Both the position numbers and the translations under genes were made by a program. A DNA stretch of 64,000 nt from Prinsepia uniflora (lineage: Eukaryota > Streptophyta > Magnoliopsida > Rosales > Rosaceae), in assembly GCA_032719365.1 (NCBI GenBank), contig CM064863.1:21151137-21215136 (forward strand), written 5' to 3'. Positions 1 through 9,891 of the stretch are shown one piece after another (position 1 is the first letter of the stretch; the number at the start of each line of letters is the position of its first letter). The notes under the pieces are model-generated. The model saw nothing but the letters and a program-made list of their open reading frames with translations, made no database searches and was not told the DNA's origin.

Positions 1-1636
1 GGGCTACAGTTTACGATCAACTTGATAGTTAGGGTGTCGGTACGATAGTTAGTAGGCTTGAATCGTGGTATGTCTTGGTTCAGCATTTGATGCCAGGGCT
101 GTCATAGTTCTGTCAAGGTTGACAGTGTGGGACCCTATGGAAGGATGAACGTATTTGTAAGTTAGATTTTGATCGTGAGACGGTTAGTTGGGATCGTCTT
201 TCACGATGTCGTAGGATCGGTTCCGACTATTGGTTGGGTATTGAGACCATCTGATGATCGGATTTGGTTAAGTTAAATGGATATACTGCAGGAGGCACTC
301 GCATTCGAGGAATCCTAGTTGATTGCCGGTAGGATTGGATTGACGTCTTTTCGATGTCAAGACCGCGGGGACGGTCAGATTGTGGGTTGTACTGCCTTAT
401 GCTGTTGGGTTCAGAGTGACCCTAGGGCGTGATTGTGGAACCCTACCTTGGGTGTATGGTTCAAAAATGTGAGTTAATGAGTGGTTTGACTTGGACGACT
501 ATTCGGATTTGGATTCGTTAGTCGGTCTAGTCATATCATCTTATGTTGAGACTGCACTCTGTAGTCGAGGTTGTACTTATCGGTTAGACCTAGTTGGTTG
601 TCGTGCTACTTTGGTTGTGATGGATTGTTGGTACAACTAAGGTCGTGGGCGACCTGGTAGACGACATTTGGTTTAGTCGAGTTAGGACTGGTTAGAGTTT
701 GATTTGGACAAGTTATCAGGGTTGGTACTTGTCGATGGTATCCCTTCGTGGGGATACAGATTAGTAGTACGGGCGGTTGATTCCGTTGGATGCGGAGTCT
801 GGATATCGAGATGTCTGGAAGTTAGGACTGCACGAGGTTGGGGCAGGCACTACTACAGAGCGTGGTTGTGGTTACAGTTGTTGGGAATCGGGGACGTTCA
901 GGGGACATTTCCTTTTCTCGTATGCGTTGTCAGGGTGACTGTACCCAGAGTTGTTGGGTACAACGGAGGCAGAGTTTCTCCAATTTGAGTAGAGGTATGG
1001 GATCGTCGCTTGGTAGGAGCGGAGATCCAGGGTTGTTAGATTTGCACCCTGTGTGCCGGTGTTGATGCTGATACTGATACTGAGGTCTGTGTGCCGATGC
1101 TGATACTGATACTAGTGTTAGTGTGCTGCTACTAGTGTGGATGCCTGAGTGCTGATACTAGTGCAGGTGATAGTGCTGGTGCTGGTGCCGGTGATCTTGA
1201 TGACGGTGAGTTACGAGTCGGGATATGACTCCGTCGGGTTAGGCATGTGTCCATCACCAGTCTAAAAGGGACATGTGGATGATGTCCGAGTATGTTGTTT
1301 CCAACATGGTTGAACTTCAGAATCGCGAGAGGTTGCGATTGAGGTGACGAGTGGAATGCGGATTTTCCGCATTGGTATTGAGTATGTCGAAGACATTCGG
1401 AGTGACTTCTCAGGTTCTACCGTGGTAGATGACGGTAGATGATTGTTGGTTGCCACTAGTACACTTATCGTGTATTGGTTGGTGGACCCAGGATTTGTCT
1501 TGGGTCATCATGAGGAGCTGAGTATTTCGAAGTTACAGTGAATGAGATTTCTCATTTTTTGCTTGGTGGCAGACGATGTTGGGTTACGTGGCGTGGTGAG
1601 TGCAGCGAGTTTTATTTGCATTCATGTAGGTTGGGT

Positions 1637-1663
1637 TTTGATGTCATCGTGTTGGATCATCTT
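1637..1663 (+). pseudogene. Remnant of retroelement aspartyl protease C-terminal strand
   Basis: The frame reads FDVIVLDHL, close to the FDVILGMDWL-type motif that ends the protease domain in plant Gypsy pol proteins. The surrounding frame is full of stops, so only this patch is recognisable. It is short enough that chance resemblance is possible; its position in the middle of a retroelement interior is what supports it. Confidence 0.35.
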
Positions 1664-3138
1664 TGATTTTCCTAGGTGGAATAACAAGTATTGATACGAG
1701 GTAATCGGTGAGAACCCACAGTCTCGGCGTGTTTCATCGTTGACTGATCTGTTTAGATACTGGGTATAGTGATGGATCTGGATCGTGATCTTGATTATCC
1801 AGATAGGTGGAGAGTTTATTACTCTTACTTGGATGTTGAGTTGTGGATGATGGGACTGAATTTCTTTTCGAAGTGAATCCTGTATGGTATATTACTCAGG
1901 TGAGTAGTTTTCCGACGTGGTCAGATATGGTCAGCCTTAGAGATGTGTTGATATGGGGATTGGCTTCCCTATGAAGTCAATAGATTGTATTGTGGTAATC
2001 GGTTAAGCAGGTAACCGATATGTTCGGTTTTGGTGCATCTCGGTAGACGAGAACGATATTTCGAGTTTTGGAATCAGATTGCTAGATGACAATTCAGGAT
2101 TTGATTTTGGAACTTGAAGAGGATTGCTGGATTTGGGTTTTGGAATCGGATTCTGGGTGACGATTCAAGATTTGATTCTGGAGCTTGACAGTGGATTTTC
2201 TTTTATGGATTTGGGTTTAGAATGGTCATTCCTGATGCTAGCTTACGGAATGATGATTTCGGATTCGAATTTGGACATGATTATGGATATGATTTCTGGG
2301 CTTGAATTCGGGATTTCTTACGAAATTACGGATTCGGATTCAGATTTGGAAATGGATGTTGGGTTGGAGTTTCTATTTGTCTAGTCCGGGATTGGACAAA
2401 TGGACTCCATTATAGAAACGTGATTGGCTACAACCTAGGTGGTTGTAGGCTGATTGATGGGTAGATGTACGTACCTTGTACGTAGTTCGAGGGATGATAC
2501 CAGATAGACTTGTGGTGCCTGGTGACGAATATAGGTTATACCCGTAGTAGGTTGGTGAGCGTGTTGGTAGACGGATTGGTTCCGATACCATTGGATTAGT
2601 TGAGGTCGTGGACTGGACATTGGATACTGTGCATTGGTTCATAGTAGTTCTGATGGGTCTTGTTACACACAGGTCGAGTGTTTTGTTGGTATACGTGTAC
2701 TCAAGATGAGTGAGTTGGTGGTTAGTGTAACCACGAGTGAGTATAGTGAGAGTTTTTGATTGACGACTATCAAGTGGTGACGGTTTGTCGAAGGTGTCAG
2801 CGTGGATCGATTAGTGAGGTGTGATGACTCCCTGTGGGAGCAGACGTCAGAATAGTTTGGTGTTTGAGAAAGGAACCGTCGAGTTGTTTGTGTCAACGAG
2901 ATGGTAGATTGACAAGTGGTTAGCTCATAGGATACTTGGGCTATTCTGATACTGACATGTGGTGTCAGTTCAGAACGTGTGATTACTATCATTCGACGTG
3001 GTCGACTGTAGTCGATGTGACGTGAGCGTTAGTGATACGTCTGGTTGCAGACGAGTATTATTCTAACTAGTGGGTGTACTAATGTACAAGTGTCGTGAGA
3101 TCGAATTATGTCCCCGAGGTGGTTGTGGAATCAGGATA

Positions 3139-3237
3139 GTTGGAGTTTCGAGAACAAAACTAAATTAAGGAGGGAAGAACGGATTGGATTTAGGTCGGTT
3201 GGAATTTCGAGGACAAAATTAATTAAGGAGGGAAGGT
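3139..3237 (+). other. Duplicated polypurine tract module before the 3' LTR
   Basis: Two adjacent copies of a roughly 40 bp module (3139-3177 and 3198-3236) each end in aattaaggagggaag. The second abuts the LTR start and is the likely plus-strand primer. The module also encodes the usual C-terminal 'EDK'-like tail of this family's pol in degraded form. Confidence 0.7.
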
Positions 3238-5633
3238 TGTAACGACCCATCCCAAATTCCTAGATTAGATTAGTGACTAATCACGATTAGTGAGGTTAAT
3301 CGGTGATTAGTTGAGCGAAATCGAACGAACGATGCAAAATGACCGTTTTGCCCCTATCGTGGGTAAAATGTTAACTTTTCGTTCGGACGGTCAAATGGAC
3401 TTTGACCGATGACCGTGACGTAGTTTAGGATGTCACGAGTTCATAAACAGGTGGCACGTTCAATTCCGACGTTCGAGGAGGAAGTTATGACGTTCGGAAG
3501 TTTATGGGCATTTTAGTAATTTTGGTTAAAAGGGGCAAATGTTGACTTTTTAACCGAGAGGTCCAATGGTCGAGGGTTGAGGACCTTACGTAGATCGGGA
3601 CAATACGAATCCATAGACAGGCGACACGCTGAAATCGGACTTCAAACGGGAGAGTTATAGGTCACGGAAGTTCGAGTTCACTATGCACGTACTTCGAGGC
3701 GGGGCTGAGTTGGCAAATTCTGATTGACTAGATATTTTAGGTGGGTCCCAAGGTTTAGTGACAAGTGTCACTCATCCTAGTGGTCATTTCCCCTAAAAAG
3801 GGGATCTCACTTAATTAAATATTAATATTAATTTAATATTTTATAATTAATATATCCTACACTTAATCCTAGCCCTTCATTTCATCACACAAATGCATCC
3901 CCACCATCCATCTCATCCCTCTCATCAGCCATTACTCTTCTTTGTTCTTCCTAAAGCCCGAAACCTATATCCTCCATATTTTTCATTTTCTTCAAAAATC
4001 GAAACACCCACACACCATCACCATTCACCGCTTGTGTGAGCTGAGAGTGACCGTGTGAGGAGTGTGAGGGGTTGAGGATCGAGAGGCTGGACGGTGGCCC
4101 ACCGTGGAGGCCACGGCGGAGTGAACCTGTGAGGTAAGGAAATATTCGAATTTTGAAAATTGGATTTTAATGGTTTTTACTCGATTCCATTAATTGGGTA
4201 AGGTTTCTAGGGATCCGAGGAGATGCATGTGATTGGTTTCGAGGCGTTGGACGGCCTGGAACAGCCGTGGACGGTGGGGGAAAATCCGGCCACCATGGCC
4301 AAGCTTGAAGGTATGGATTTTGATGTTTTCCTTCCATTTTAATGTCATAGAACCTTAGGTTAGGATTAAAGGATGAAAATGGGACAAACGAGAGGAATTT
4401 TGGTGGCCGGACGGCGGAGAACCGACCAGGTCGACCCGCGGGTCACGGCAACTCGGTTGCAGACCCGATCTGAGGTAGACGATGAATGATGATGTCATCA
4501 TGCCAAGGATGACGTCAGCATTGTCAGGTCTGAAAATGTCAGCTGACATGTCAGATAGAGGACCAATGGGAGCGTGACACGTGTCACTGTCAGAGGTTGT
4601 CATTGATGACGTCAAGCTAACGTCAGCGTTATTTTTTCAACGCGTTGACCAGGGGGTGGTGGTGCATGTGAACAGTGTTTTGAGTGGGATCAGTGTCATT
4701 TTAAAGGTTTCGACGATCCGGATCCAATGGCGGTGGTTTCGAGTCAATCGGAGATCGTTGGGTTGGTCAAAATTGTGGGTTTTCACCTCGGGAAATGTGT
4801 ACGGGACTCGTTGACTTTTCCGGGAAAGTTTAGGGTTCTTAATATGGACTTGTATATGTTAGTAGTAATCTTTGGATATGATTTGGATAGGTCAGGTTGA
4901 CCCGGAGAGGTCAGATTGGCTCGGGAGAGCCGTATGGCACGCATATCGAGGCGGCTGGTCGGACGGTCTGTAAGTGGACCTTATTTTCTAAATTGGTGAA
5001 TGCATAAATGTTTATTATATGTTTTAAATACTTGTTTGTGATGCCATGAGTGCATTTGGATGTTTGGTTACGTATAGGCACGTATTTCGAGGTTTTGGTC
5101 CTATACGGTGCTTATACGGGTCTGTATGTTTTTCTTGGTCTAAATGAAAAGGTTTTTGATTTCCAAAAGGATAAACTCGGGTATGAGACCCATTTGGTTT
5201 TGTCTCGGGCATATGACGCTATTTACGACCTTCGGGTCTAAATCGTGGTCGCGACGGGTGCTATGTGCACGGCGATCGACGATACGACGCTCTCCTCCGG
5301 TTTGCGATGTGTTCCTTCCGGAGAGGTCACGATGCACGATTCGTGGTAGGGTAGCCTGGGGAGGCTCGACTTCGGAGTGCTGACGGTTCAGGATATCGAT
5401 CGGTGATGAGTCCACCATGATCTTGTGGTGGTCGCGTCGGTTGATACGTTCACGACGATATACCAGGATTGAGGGCGGTCCTGGATAGATGGTTGCACGC
5501 ATCACTATGATCGGAGTCGTGAATGACCCTTAGATATCGGGAATGGTGCCCAGTTGAGTCATATGTTCGGGCACGAGACCCAGTTGTTTTACACTGATGA
5601 TTTTGGGTCAGGAACCCTAGATGGATTTCCAAG

Positions 5634-5815
5634 TTCATGACGGTTTATGGGAAACGGCATGAACTCTGGAAAGGTCATTGTGGTTCATGACGATTTATGG
5701 GAACCGGCATGAACCTTTGTCAGGTCATTCTGGTTCATGAAGGTTTATGGGAACCAACATGAACCCTAGTTAATGGATATCATGGATCATGACGGTTCAG
5801 GGGAACCGGGCATGA
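5634..5815 (+). repeat. Four-copy 50 bp tandem repeat inside the LTR
   Basis: Units begin ttcatgacggtttatggga at 5634, 5684 and 5734, with a degenerate fourth at about 5785. Other LTRs of this family have unrelated tandem repeats in the same relative position. Confidence 0.85.
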
Positions 5816-6475
5816 ATGTTTATGTTATGTATATATATGTTCATATACCTTCCTTTACTTGTTCTATTATCTCCTCCGGGGAGGGTCGTTGGCTTGGGTG
5901 GACCCCAGAGTAGTCACGGAGCACCGACTGAGTGGAGTCACCCTAGTTGGGTTCCTTACTCTCAAGAAGGCTTGTACTATAATCTCAGGGCGGGTCATTG
6001 GTCTTCAGACATTGACTTGGTACCTGAAAGACTTGGGTTTGAGACCCTGGGTAGCACGCCCGTAGCTTTGGAAACCGTGGTAGGATTGGTTGTGTGAATT
6101 ATATGTATATATAATGTATGCTATATGATATGATATATTATGTGTGTTTACACAAGTTTTGGGCAGTGACCCGTACGGTTTAGTTTTTATGATTATTTCA
6201 ATCTTAGTTTTGGGCTTAGTTCCCACATATGGTTTCTTTGGTTAAATGGTTTTCGAATGCATGCATGCTTTTTAGTGAAGGGTACAAATGTCTTCTTTTA
6301 TGAAATATGTTTTTATAAACTCTTTATTTTTGTCCACTCACAGCTTTTAATGTTTTGACTACCCTTCAGGTTGACATCGGATGTGGACTGTAGCAGAGAT
6401 CGAGATATCACATACCTCCTCCGGATCCTGGCATACTCTGATAGCCGGGGAGGGCAAAGGTCGGAAATATCCCTT

Positions 6476-6496
6476 GTCTGACACTTCGTGTCAGAC
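6476..6496 (+). other. Conserved hairpin near the LTR 3' end
   Basis: Nine-base-pair perfect stem (gtctgacac / gtgtcagac) with a ttc loop, followed by a cgggagca block. The same hairpin is intact at 27157-27177 and degraded at about 48135-48160 and 19353-19375. It may act in 3' processing of the element RNA; that is inference. Confidence 0.6.
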
Positions 6497-6549
6497 GGGA
6501 GCAGGGTCATCCCGCACTAATCCCGGGGGGATTGGGATGGGTCCTGTCA

Positions 6550-6867
6550 CGTATTGGACTCCATCTACCATAACACAAATTTTTCGCTAAAATTACCTAG
6601 TTTTTCACATGTAAACAATATAAACAAACTACTAATTAATAATTAGTTATGTATTTATTTCTAGCCTAAATATTAGTACAAATAGACATTAATAATAATA
6701 ATAGTATAATAATTAAAAAGTTGGTAAAATAATAATAATAATAATAATAGATATTGATAAAGATGTAATAATATTAATAAAAAATTACAAATGTGCTAAT
6801 ATTCTTATTAAATAATAAAAACAATAATAAGATAAAGATGCAATAATATTTAATAAAAATTGGATGA
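6550..6867. other. AT-rich spacer with (AAT)n microsatellite
   Basis: Very AT-rich sequence between the LTR and the exon-like segment. It has an (aat)n run at about 6727-6751 and no coding signal. Confidence 0.6.
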
Positions 6868-7158
6868 GCCCAAGAAACTTCGCCTCCCGACAAGATAGAT
6901 AAACCAGAAATTCGGCCATTCCCCTCCTCCACCATTATCGACCTGGTTCTCCAGCTTGCTCAACTGGGTCTCCTCTGTCTGGCTCACCATCTTAACCAAT
7001 TCAATAAAGCTCCTCAATTTCTTGCAGTTTCTCTCTCTGCCCGCTTTTGGATCTGGAACCAAGTCAGGCTCTGGACCTTGGATTTCCACTTGGAGACCGC
7101 AACCCCGGACCAGGACGAGGGGCTTGAGGAGGACGACGTCGTGTTTGGTTGCTGTAAG
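6868..7158 (+). pseudogene. Exon-like open segment of unknown gene, cut by an LTR
   Basis: A frame without stops runs for 97 codons from after a tga at 6865 to the LTR start at 7159. Base composition is clearly richer in GC than the flanking AT-rich DNA. The frame reads IIDLVLQLAQLGLLCLAHHL and ends in an acidic stretch (DEGLEEDDVVFGCC). The boundary contains a good splice donor, gctGTAAGTG, which overlaps the first bases of the LTR fragment. I do not recognise the protein and see no start codon. It could be a captured or orphan exon; two other frames are also partly open, so the coding claim is weak. Confidence 0.25.
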
Positions 7159-8360
7159 TGTAACGACCAGTCCCGGAAATCGGGATTAGATTAGTGGTTA
7201 ATGACGGATTAGTGAGATTAGCCGGTGATTAGTTAAGTAATTTCAGACGGACGGTGCGAAATGACGATTTTACCCCTAGAATGGGCAAAATGTTGACTTT
7301 TAGTTCGGACGGTCAAAAGGACTTTGATCAATGATTGTGATGTAGTTCGGGAAGTCACGAGTTCACAGATAGGTGGCACGTCCGATTCTGACATTCGAGG
7401 AAAATGTTATGATGTTCGGAAGTTCGAGGGTAAAGTGGTAATTTGGTTAAACAAGGACAATTTGTTGACTTTTCAGATGACATGGCTTTTTCACGTAATT
7501 CGAGGATCGTTAGGTAGGTCTGGATCCCCTGAATACAACGACAGGCGGCACGCCGTCATCGAATGTCAGACGGTTTCGTTATGAGGCTAACTATGTGAAG
7601 GGCAAAATGGTTAATTGTGCACCAAGGGCAAAATGGTCTTTTGGCTGATTTTGAAAATGGTTTAATAGGATGGGGACATCTGTCCCTATGTGGCTGGATA
7701 TTTTCACATGGGAACAATGAGATGTGGCCACCTGTCCACTCTCTGGTTGGTTCCAGCCCCTTCTCACCACTTGATCGATTAAAACAGGGGAGGTGTAGTC
7801 GTGCTGGTTTATATGGTTGAACCGTGAGAAGAGATGAGGGTGGTGTGTGTGACTAAGTGTTTGTGATGGGTGAAAGGAGGTGAGAGATGGAAAAGGTGGT
7901 GGCTTGATCACGACGGCTGCCGTGAGTGGTTTCCGGGAATTGTGAAAACAGAGACTATGGAAAAGATTTGACTTCAACGTTTTCAAATTACCTGCAAGCC
8001 TCCTTGTTTGTCCTTGAGTTGTAAACAAAAGATGGAAAAGAAGGTGAGGCAAAGGCGGTGGCAACCACAGCGGTACACGACGGCGGTGATGCGGTGAGGT
8101 TCCCGTGACTTGTTATTCGAATTCAAAATTGGTGTTTTTCATTATAGGGCTTGTTGATCGATTCTGATAATGGGAACTGGTTTCTCAAGGTTCCAGACGA
8201 TGGTTGGGATCAAAAGCAAGGCTCGAGGAGGTCGGGTAAGGCTGCAGAACACGGTTGCAGAAACAGAGTTCGACTTTGAAGGGGAAATGTGAGCTTTAGG
8301 TCCTAATTGTCCAATTTGGGTAGCTAGATCGATCATTTAGAGTGGGACGAAGGTACTAGG
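7159..8360 (+). repeat. Truncated large LTR (5' portion only)
   Basis: It begins TGTAACGACC and follows the 5' part of the sister LTRs: 'gattagattagtg' block, 'aaaatgttgacttttagttc', 'gtcacgagttcacagataggtggcacg', then the 'cttgttgatcgattctgata' segment near 8150. Similarity fades by about 8350, before the variable domain. No matching 3' LTR end was found, so it is a truncated copy. The right limit is approximate. Confidence 0.75.
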
Positions 8361-9375
8361 TTTAAATTGGGGGAAAATTTTTCTTCACTCCCTTTATATG
8401 TCGACCAGTCTGATTTCCGATATTTCGGTGGAAATTTTAGCGATTTTGCCGATTTTTACTTCAGTGGATGTAGACATAGGTATATTATATCAAAACCCAA
8501 TAATTATAATTGTATCTACAATCTATATTTTGAAATTTAATTATTTATAAGTATTTTTATTTTTACTATATCAAATAAATTTGGAAGTATAAAAATTTGG
8601 AAAATGGAATGATGGATTAATATAGAATAAAAAGATACGTAATAGGTCGAGAATTATTAATTAACCTTTAGGACAAAAACTCATTAGTTTTTCTACTATA
8701 CTTTTAATCATAAAGAATAAAGTAAAAAAATTAAAATAAAATACATATATGATTATTGTAATCTTGCAAAAATACCATATACTATCTAAAAAAATTTATT
8801 CGATTAAAATGACTCATAAAGAAATTTGTAGGAAATTTATCAAGGATGATTACCTTTACCAAAATAAATATTAAAATTAAAAATAAAATCTAAAATATTT
8901 AAAATTTGAAATAACTTAGGATGAACGTACAAATAATAAAAGCACGGTTTTTAGAGTCAGAACCCAGAAGGCGCAACCAAACGACGACTATAATGATTTC
9001 CTATCTAGCTAGCCTAGTGATTCTAGATCTCAGATTCGAAATTACAAAAAAAAAAAAAAATACTAATATAGATATTTCTCTTATAATCATTGTATAAGAA
9101 GAGCGATTGTGACGTCTTTTAAAAAAAAAAGTCATAATATATATTTAAGAAGATGTCGATACCAAATCAAAATAATCCTGTACACTCTGTTTTTCTTTTA
9201 TTTAATGCATCTGCTTTTATTAAATACGAATCGAAACTCGCAAGCAAATTAAAGTCATATAATATAGAGATCCTCTCGCATGTGGGAACCCTCTACCCTG
9301 AAGCTAAAGTGAGGTGCAGATTGAGAGCTACCTTATTACAAATTCTTGGAATAAAGCGAAAGGTATAGCTTGTGA
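8361..9375. other. AT-rich intergenic region, no supported gene
   Basis: AT-rich DNA with poly(A) runs near 9045-9060 and 9121-9131. A 71-codon open frame (9153-9368) has no recognisable domain and is probably chance. A tRNA-like agattcgaaatt box just before the 9045 poly(A) could be a SINE scrap but is too short to call. Confidence 0.5.
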
Positions 9376-9660
9376 TATATGTATGCGTGTCTTCCATCCT
9401 CATCAATGATGGTCTTCCAAAGCAACTGAGAATCAGCTGTTTCAACCTCCAACGCTGCTCGCACAGCATGTGCCTCCATCAGCTTGCAAACTCGACAAAC
9501 ACCTCAAATTGCCGATAGCCTTCTCTTTCACGAAGCTGCCCATAAGTGACCGCGCGCCGCACCACCCAGCCAAGAGCCCCAACCGCACCAATCCCAGTCG
9601 CATACCCTCACCGGCGCTGCATTAATCGAAGTCGTCTTCTTCAATTATGCCTCCATAAAC
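9376..9660 (-). pseudogene. Unidentified coding remnant upstream of the GH5 gene
   Basis: On the minus strand a frame reads LMEAHAVRAALEVETADSQ followed by LLWKTIIDEDGRHAY. Further upstream, after a frameshift, it reads ATGIGAVGALGWVVRRAVTY. Composition and residue pattern look protein-coding, and there are at least one frameshift and one stop. The layout loosely recalls the RNase H-like domain of plant non-LTR elements (a glycine-rich strand, then an 'EA.A.R.AL' helix). I cannot name it with confidence, and it may come from an unrelated gene. Confidence 0.3.
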
Positions 9661-9815
9661 TCCCAGCAACTTTGTAGCTGGGTTAATTCATTCTCCATAT
9701 ACAATTTAGAGTTAATGCAGCTACTTTTCCGTCTCTAATAGAAGTACAAATGTTAAACATGCATGACCAGTGTGGTGGTAATGGGCTGGCCATAAGAAAT
9801 ATAGTCACTCACTAG

Positions 9816-9824
9816 TATATAAAT
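9816..9824 (+). promoter_or_regulatory. Putative TATA box of the GH5 gene
   Basis: TATATAAAT lies 68 bp before the start codon, with a purine-rich (AGGC)n leader between. It is the best TATA-like motif near the gene, though the area is AT-rich. Confidence 0.5.
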
Positions 9825-9891
9825 ATATATACGAGTTCTCAAAAACCACAACAAACAGGCAGGCAGGCAGGCAGGCCGGCAGGCAGCAGCC

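Larger units (their letters stand above)
1..3237 (+). mobile_element. Decayed interior of a large-LTR Gypsy-like retroelement, 3' part
   Basis: This stretch runs from the window edge to a polypurine tract directly before the LTR at 3238, so it is the interior of an element whose 5' LTR lies off the left edge. No reading frame longer than about 110 codons is present and all frames are broken, so nothing is translatable. A short aspartyl-protease-like remnant is visible at 1637. GT-rich imperfect repeats based on tgctgatactgatact fill about 1060-1200. Parts of 1790-2380 resemble segments found inside LTRs of the same family (near 47160-47400 and 22010-22140). The family assignment to Gypsy (perhaps Tekay/Del-like) rests on the LTR ends and on the iMet-type primer site of sister copies, and is inferred. 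Confidence 0.75.
3238..6549 (+). repeat. Large LTR (3.3 kb), 3' LTR of the element at the left edge
   Basis: It starts TGTAACGACC after a polypurine tract and ends GGTCCTGTCA. Both ends recur in the other LTRs of the window. The 5' third has two related units of roughly 190 bp (about 3345-3535 and 3536-3700). A palindromic core, AGTGACA-AG-TGTCACT, lies at 3757-3772. The variable domain lies between inverted motifs at 4978-4989 (ctgtaagtggac) and 6332-6343 (gtccactcacag), with a gcatgcatgc box near 6257. A near-perfect hairpin lies at 6476-6496. A TSD cannot be tested because the 5' end of the element is outside the window. Confidence 0.85.

Noticed and set aside
2124..2384. 86-codon Asp/Leu/Gly-rich frame
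   Set aside because: Produced by ggatttgg-type degenerate repeats in a retroelement interior.
7591..8064. 157-codon open frame on the minus strand
   Set aside because: It lies antisense within an LTR fragment; it is His/Pro-rich with no domain. A chance frame.
9153..9368. 71-codon open frame before the GH5 gene
   Set aside because: No domain, AT-rich composition and no supporting signals.
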